This document shows, piece after piece, positions 57,589-64,000 of a stretch of 64,000 bases of DNA; the first letter of the stretch is position 1, and the number at the start of each line of letters is the position of its first letter. Where the stretch lies: NCBI GenBank assembly GCA_021229015.1, contig CM037794.1, positions 39,713,496 to 39,777,495 on the forward strand, written 5' to 3'. The notes under the pieces were generated by a model. That model saw nothing but the letters and a program-made list of their open reading frames with translations. It searched no databases and was not told the DNA's origin. The position numbers and the translations under genes are program-made. This DNA comes from Solen grandis. Lineage: Eukaryota; Mollusca; Bivalvia; Adapedonta; Solenidae.

Positions 57589-60500
57589 TAGGTTTTCGCA
57601 CTGCGATGCGAAAACCTAACTAGAATCGCAATCAGAATTGCGATATCATCGGTTTTCGCAATTCAATCACATTTTTAAACAAAAGAAATTGAAATGTATC
57701 ATATTTGATTAGGCTTATGACAAGCAACACAACGCAAAAAAACGTAATTGAATCAGACCTCAAATAACAGAGTTATTAGCCTCTAGTGACTTTTACAAAA
57801 CGCCCCCTAGGGATTATTATATCAAAGGGGAATAACACAAACAGTGCACAAGGTAGACATATGGTCCTTGCGCACTGCACTCCGCGTCATTGCAAGGAAC
57901 ATACAAATGAAGTTTCAAGTCATTCAAACTTATGGTGACAAAGTTATGCTTCGGACAAGAAATTCTATCAAAGGGAAATAACTAAAAAAGTGCACAAGGT
58001 AGAGTTATGGTTCTTACGCACTGCACTCCGCGTCATTGAAAGGAACATACATGTGAAGTTTCAAGTCATTCTTTATTGTGACAAAGTTACCCTCCGGACA
58101 AGAAATTCTATCAAAGGGGAATAACTCAAAAAGTGCACAAGGTACAGTTATGATTCTTGCGCACTGCACTCCTTGTCATTGCAAGGAACATACATATGAA
58201 GTTTCAAGTCATTCAAACTTATGGTGACAAAGTTATGCTCCGGACAAAAAATACTATCAAAGGGGAATAACACAAAAAGTGCACAAGGAAGAGTCATGGT
58301 TCATGCGCACACACCGCGTCACTGCAAGGAACATACATATGAAGTTTTAAGTCATTCAAACTTATGGTAACAAAGTTATGCTTTGGACAAGAAATTCTAT
58401 CAAAGGGGAATAACACAAAAAGTGCACAAGGTAGAGTTATGGTTCTTGTGCACTGCACTTGGCGTCATTGCAAGGAACATACATATGAAGTTTCAAGTCA
58501 TTCAAACTTATTGTGACAAAGTTATGCTCCGGACAAGAAATTCTATCAAAGGGGAATAACTCAAAAAGTGCACAAGGTAGAGTTATGGTTCTTGCGCACT
58601 GCACTCCGTGTCATTGAAAGGAACATACATATGAAGTTCCAAGTCATTCAAACTTGTGGTGACAAAGTTATGCTCCGGACAAGCAGAAGGGGACGCCGCC
58701 GCCGCTGCCGAACAAAGTAACCTCTATACTATACTCAGGCTACACAAAAATGATATTAAGCAAAATCTCCAATAGCAGCAAAACGATAAACAAATTTATT
58801 TACATATTACATTTTAGTTTTTAGAAATGCAGTAAATTAGGATTTCTGCAGTTTCGTGTGTTCTTGTCTTCACTCTGAAAGGCGAAAGGTGAAATTACGA
58901 AAACATGCCATATTGTTGTGAAGAAATGAAATATGCCAGGCAAAATAACAAAATTTTAACAGGCAAATGAAAAAAAGTATCGTCTTTGAATGTTTCTTGT
59001 TAGCAGTACGAAACCTTTTATGTCAGAACCATTTATCTGTCCTATATTGTATCTTGACCCTAATAGGCGAAAGAATGGAAAGATGCCATATTGTCATTAT
59101 TTCGCCTTTTGCTTTTTGGGTCAAAGACACAACATATGCCTGGCAAAATAACAAAATTTTAATAGGTGAAGGAAAGAAAAGTTTCATCTTTGAATGTTTC
59201 ATGTCCTGGGTTATAAACATCAGACACCACGATATAGCAGATTTCCTGTTGTAGTGTTTTCGACTAACAAAAAAGTTGAAGGAACAAAATGACAACACTT
59301 CTGGTTTTGCCATCCGTGGTTATACTTAATCACTGAAGAATCTGCTGACATTAAGAACATAGAGTAAATAATTATATGAAAATGTAATACTGAAAAAATT
59401 AGTATGGAAAAGTTCAATTTATATATGATATAAGCAAGTTCTTATGTAAGACATGCTGGAAACTGCTGACTATATGCACAAAGCAGGAAACTGGTGACCC
59501 TATATAGGATGAGAATCTGGAGGGAGAAACTCAAAGCATTCAGAGACGAAACATTTTGTCCTTTCGCCTTTAAAAAATGTATATTTCGCTTGACATGTTT
59601 CGTGTTGTCGTGTCCTTGCCCCGAAAGGCAAAATAAAGACATTGTGGCATTTTTCGTTATTTCGCCTTTCAGGCGAAATGGCAGAAATCAGCCACCACAG
59701 TCCCCTGATCATAAATACAAATAGAAACCGGAGGGCGAAACCATAGTGCTATCTTATTATTTCGACTTTTCCTTTTGATGCGCAAAAACACGACAACACG
59801 AAATCTGCTACAGTGTCGTGTCTTCGCCTTTCAGGTTTAGGGTGCGAACACAAGAACACGACAACTAAAGGGCGCCAAAATGAAATGGTTTCTACCTGCA
59901 AACATGAAACATTCAAAGAGGAAAGTTTTTATTCAATTAGGGTACTTTTTTTTGCTTTGCCTGTTAAAATTTCATTATTTCGCCTTGAATATTTTGTGTT
60001 TTCGTGTTTTTGCACCGAAAGGCAAAAGGTAAAATAACGACATTATGGCATGTTTTTGTTATTTCGCCTTTTGCCTTTCGGAATGAAGACACGAACAAAC
60101 GAAATGTCTGAAAAAATCCACCATTGAAGAAAGTTCAGTCAAGTATACAAGAAGCACAAGTCGAATACTTTTCTTTATACATCACAATTTGAAGCAAAAG
60201 AAAATGTAACCAAAAAAAAAATCAAATTTTTACCAATATTTCATCACCAAATCATGTTTTTTTGATTTGGTGCAATTTGGTGCCCAATAAGAATACAATA
60301 TTATAAACTTACTTCATATCCGTATCCTATCCTAGATCATGTGTATATAAGGATGTGTGTTACTGGTTGGTCAAATCACCTATAAGCATGTTGTCATTAG
60401 TATATATAACATGACAATCATTTTATAGAAGAAACCATGCCATATCTATATAATCTTTCTCCATTGAAACTTTAATACTTTGTAAAAATCCGTAACACAG

Positions 60501-62878
60501 TTGTTTTGATTTGCTTTCATGAGTCACCCGGTACCACATTTTTTCTACACGAACATGATACTCTGTTATTAGACTAGCATCAGTTATTGTTTATTACACT
60601 ATGCTATCTATGTATCAGTGCAGTATTCGATTAATTCTCATGGTACTTCACTGTCTCTCTCCCTGTCTGTTTCTCTCTTTTTTTTTTCTTTTTTTTAAAT
60701 CTCACACTTAAATTTAGGTTGATTTAAAAGCTTACTTAGCTGATTACCTGTACATCACATGATGATTTTTTTTTGCCTGTAATGCTAATGTTTCCAACCC
60801 ATGTAAGACTTATGCAATGTTTATAATTAAAATCCCTTAATATTGAAAATTCTATCTTCCAAGGTGCTATATACGCGTGAATCTAGCCTGTAGTTTATCA
60901 ACTTTGTTGTTATGATTACGTAAAGTGTCCTCGTTTTCAATACAGTACTGAATGATTTCAATACAACTGACTTTTTAATTTGAAATCCTATTTTTTAAGT
61001 ATTTTCTACCTAATCAATTGATTACAGCAGTATTATAACTATGCTGTAGTGGTGTATTGTGATTTATATGTTACATCTATGACATAGAGAGAGGGGGGGG
61101 GGGTTATTCTATTCAATACCATGTGTATTGAATTGGTGGCTACAAAAATCCCCCTTGAAGCCTCCAATTTCCCCTTTTGAGTGTGCATGGATCGTATCGT
61201 GTATATGAACCAAACGTGTAACGTGCGCGCACCGTGTACCGTGCGTTCCGTGTCCGTGCAACGTGCGTTCCGTGTCCGTGTAACGTGCGTTCCGTGTGCC
61301 GACTTGCACACAAGCCGCACTGTATATACACATAATAAAGTTATTATATATGAAATTCATAAAATTCGTAAATGATTGTTATGATGCAGATATTTTCTAA
61401 CGCTGAGATGTATTCAGAAATCAAGTAACCTTACAATCATATATACACTTTTAAAAACTTGTGTAGAAAGGTACATGCAAAGGTACACATTACTTATTGT
61501 TTGCAAAACTGACTCAAGCATAAAAACATTAATGTTGAGATTTTCATAGCTATATTTTTCATTATGCCCAATAAAATCTATGTGAGAGAGAGAGAGAGAG
61601 ACAGACAGATAGAGAGGTAAGGATGAGAGCAGAAACTTATAGTGATTTATTCGCTTCAATAACAGTGTACTGCATTGGTGGCTAAGATAAGTCAGTCTGC
61701 TTTTAAACATAGCTACCAATCTCCAAAGGCTGACCTACATAATTGATCAGCGGTACTCATTCTACTTGAGATAAGACAGTCTGCCTCTTTGGCTTGCATA
61801 TACAGGTAATCCTCGTCAGGATAAGAAGCTTTTTTTTTCCAGAAACCATTAACTTTGACATGTCATAGATACTACATTTCACAACCGATTTTGATCAAGA
61901 TTATTTTACTTGAATTATAAGATTTTAAACTTCAGGATTATCACACAAAAAAATAACTAAATTCAAACTTTGAAAACAAATTTACAATTTTTCCAAAGAG
62001 GATAAACTTTGAACTGCCATAAAATGACCAAATCAAGCCCGATCTTCAAAAACTAAACATCATTTGAAAGGTCTCTTCAAGACTTAAATCTTATCCACAC
62101 ATGATAACAATGAAATATTTTTAGTTTTTGATCTATTTGAGGCCGTTTAAAAATCCAATAATCATGATATGACCTTGACCTTTGCAATATTTTTTTTTTT
62201 TCTCTGGAACATTCAGGACATTAAACTACATAAAGTGTGAAAATTTCATGGAAAAGGAACAAAAAATAAAATCAGGAGCAACACAAATGTGTTCAAGAAA
62301 TGTTAATTTGTCCCAAAATTTAGTAAAGTTTGACCGTTTCTAGAAGACAAACAATGCATTTTTCAAAATCGCCAACCCATATATTTTGTGCGTATATGTC
62401 TTGCAAATCATATGCAACAAAAAGAACTCTTCTATCTCATCTCTGAAAAAACTGGATAGGTTTTTCGTAGACCTACCCTCATTTTCACCATTTTTTGTAA
62501 GGTTTGAACTTTCAACCTTCCGTAGCTCAAAAGATTTATGTACGCCAATCATTGAAATCTATCATATTTTATTAGGCTATCATCAGTGAACATAATGCAA
62601 AAAACCGCATTTGAATCGGACCCCAAATAACAGAGTTACTCCTCTTTTTATGATTTTATACAAAGCGCCCCCTAGCGGAAAAACAAAGTCAAAAATGAAA
62701 ATTTTCTCAACGTTAGGATTAAGTTCATATAAGTAGAAAAAACTGGTAGAAATTTCATAATTGTGCCTTTTTTCTATCATGGCGATATGCCGTTCACAAA
62801 AACCGGCGGAAAAATAATAAAAAAAAAAATAAAACAGAAGAAGAACAATAGGTTTTCGCCCAGCGATGCGAAAACCTA
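57589..62878 (+). repeat. Duplicated segment, copy 2 (5.3 kb)
   Basis: This paralogue of 47143-53370 lacks the MITE (empty site 60276-60284). The 145-bp array is shorter and ends in a ggacgccgccgccgctgccg stretch (about 58690-58710). Unlike copy 1, it has about 50 extra bases near 60900 and a different filler at 61100-61180 and 61727-61830. No supported gene. Confidence 0.85.
61218..61300 (+). repeat. 22-bp GC-rich minisatellite, copy 2
   Basis: It has the same units in the same order as 51780-51862, although the sequence just to its left differs between the two copies. Confidence 0.85.
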
Positions 62879-63270
62879 ACTAGAATCGCAATTGCGATAT
62901 CATCGGTTTTCGCAATTCAATCTCATTCTTTTCAAACATTGCAATTCACGAATTGTATTACAAAAGCAAATGAATTTCTATACGTGTGTTGATACTTAAG
63001 AGTACAAAATTGCTGCTTTTATGTAAAAAGGTGCATAATCTGTGATGTATTCAAAGATATAAGCTTTAATCGGACTTCGGTACAAAATTTGTTACAAAGT
63101 TTGAATATGATTGCAAAAGAAATGTTTTTCATATACCCACACAAGTCTGCAAAGTCTATGCAAGGTTCGAACATTCAACCTTCTATAGCCAGTAGAAAAA
63201 ATCAGGTTTTTGGTCCTTAGATTTATCAAATTTATCAGGCTTTCAACAAGAATATCAACTTTCTTAGTTA
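62879..63270. other. Spacer with degraded satellite words
   Basis: It opens with the ctagaatcgcaattgcgatatcatcgg word that often follows the hairpin. Further on, only a gttcgaacattcaacctt remnant was recognised (about 63163). No gene. Confidence 0.45.
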
Positions 63271-63540
63271 TAACAACAAGAGTGGTCAGAAGACAACATA
63301 GCTTGCCGTAACAGCATTTTTTGTCAAAGATTTAAGTTTTTGAAAAGTAGGTCAAACTCCAAGGTCAAGGTGACAAGCCAAAAGTCATAGTTCCAAATGA
63401 TAGATCTTGAATTGGGCTGTCTACATGTAAAATATCTAAGCTCTATTTCTTAGAATATAAAAGATATAAGCCAAGTTAAAGGTTTGTTCACGGACGAAAA
63501 TGACGCCGGGGATTTGACATTAGCTCTCCGGACTTTCTTC
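63271..63540 (+). repeat. ACAAGAG-headed short element, subfamily F
   Basis: The head is AACAAGAGTGGTCAGAAGAC and the tail includes gacgaaaatgacgccgg then ttagctctccggac. It shares its head with the fragment at 20607 and its plan with repeat E. Confidence 0.5.
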
Positions 63541-64000
63541 TCAGATATCAAGCAAAGTGCCCCATAGCGAAATATGATAAACAAAATTGATTTACATATT
63601 GTAATTTAGGTCTTAGAAATGCAGTAAATTAAGATGGCTGATATCTGCAATTTCTTATTTTCGTGTACTAGCCCTTAAAGGTGAAAGGGGAAATAACGCA
63701 ATCATGTGTCTTTATGTCTTGGCCAAAAAAGGCGAAAGAAAGAAAACGTGCCATATTGTTGTTATTTTGACTTTGGACAAAGACACGAAATTACGAAATA
63801 TGCCACCTGAAATAAACTTTTGAGGTAACATACTGATTTAAGATTTTTTGATAAAGGATCAAATATTGGACTGTTGTAATTTGATCTAATGAAGTCCGAT
63901 CTTCAAAAACTTAACACCAATGGAAAGATCTCTTCACAAACTAAAACTTTTGTTCATATACTTTCTATAAAACATTTTTAGATTTGAAGCTATTTAAAAA
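63541..64000 (+). repeat. GCGAAA-word spacer and start of another 330-bp module
   Basis: 63541-63830 holds AAAGGCGAAAG words like those at 48.5 kb. From about 63891 (aagtccgatcttcaaaaac) to the window end the sequence follows the 330-bp module and is cut by the edge. Confidence 0.6.

Overview
The window is eukaryotic and looks like an accessory, repeat-dominated stretch of a mollusc genome, most likely a bivalve. The grounds are several tandem-cored repeat families with an ACAAGAG...GAGCTAAA architecture, tRNA-derived SINEs, spliced genes with GT-AG introns, an AT-rich background, and THAP-type and pogo-type transposases with an endogenous virus-like insert. No bacterial operon, rRNA or functional tRNA gene was found, and no host housekeeping gene was recognised.

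Layout. (1) 1-3743: a pogo-like TA-flanked MITE (1229-2088) beside a dead pogo/Tigger transposase (2213-3458). (2) 3745-20176: one tandem-cored repeat split by later insertions. The largest is a 13,965-bp element (3844-17808) with 15-bp terminal inverted repeats and TTAA target duplications. It carries two convergent spliced genes: an apparently intact 198-codon gene for a P2X7 C-terminal-domain-like protein (4070-5849, +), and a roughly ten-exon THAP-domain Kolobok-type transposase (17518-6254, -) with three frame breaks. Further repeats sit in the transposase introns. (3) 20721-25062: five or more tandem-cored repeats and their truncated relatives. (4) About 25063-31700: a GC-richer, broken virus-like insertion of Polinton/Maverick/adintovirus type, with a DNA-polymerase N-terminal piece, a packaging ATPase, a probable capsid protein, and small membrane and hypothetical proteins. 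(5) 31700-38900: polypyrimidine and homopolymer-distorted sequence around a 100-N gap, best read as low-accuracy assembly. (6) 38930-64000: satellite-like modules with periods of about 145, 190, 330 and 840 bp, a 2107-bp near-identical tandem duplication, and a 5-6 kb duplicated segment. One copy of that segment carries an 886-bp insertion with 28-bp TIRs and a 9-bp target duplication; the other copy preserves the empty site.

How the parts work together: the only coherent multi-gene unit is the Kolobok-type transposon. The transposase gene and the P2X7-like gene start near opposite ends, each downstream of a perfect TGACGTCA palindrome, and converge at about 5.9-6.25 kb. The viral block is internally related (capsid and ATPase adjacent on one strand) but is broken in almost every gene. 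Everything from 38.9 kb onward appears non-coding.
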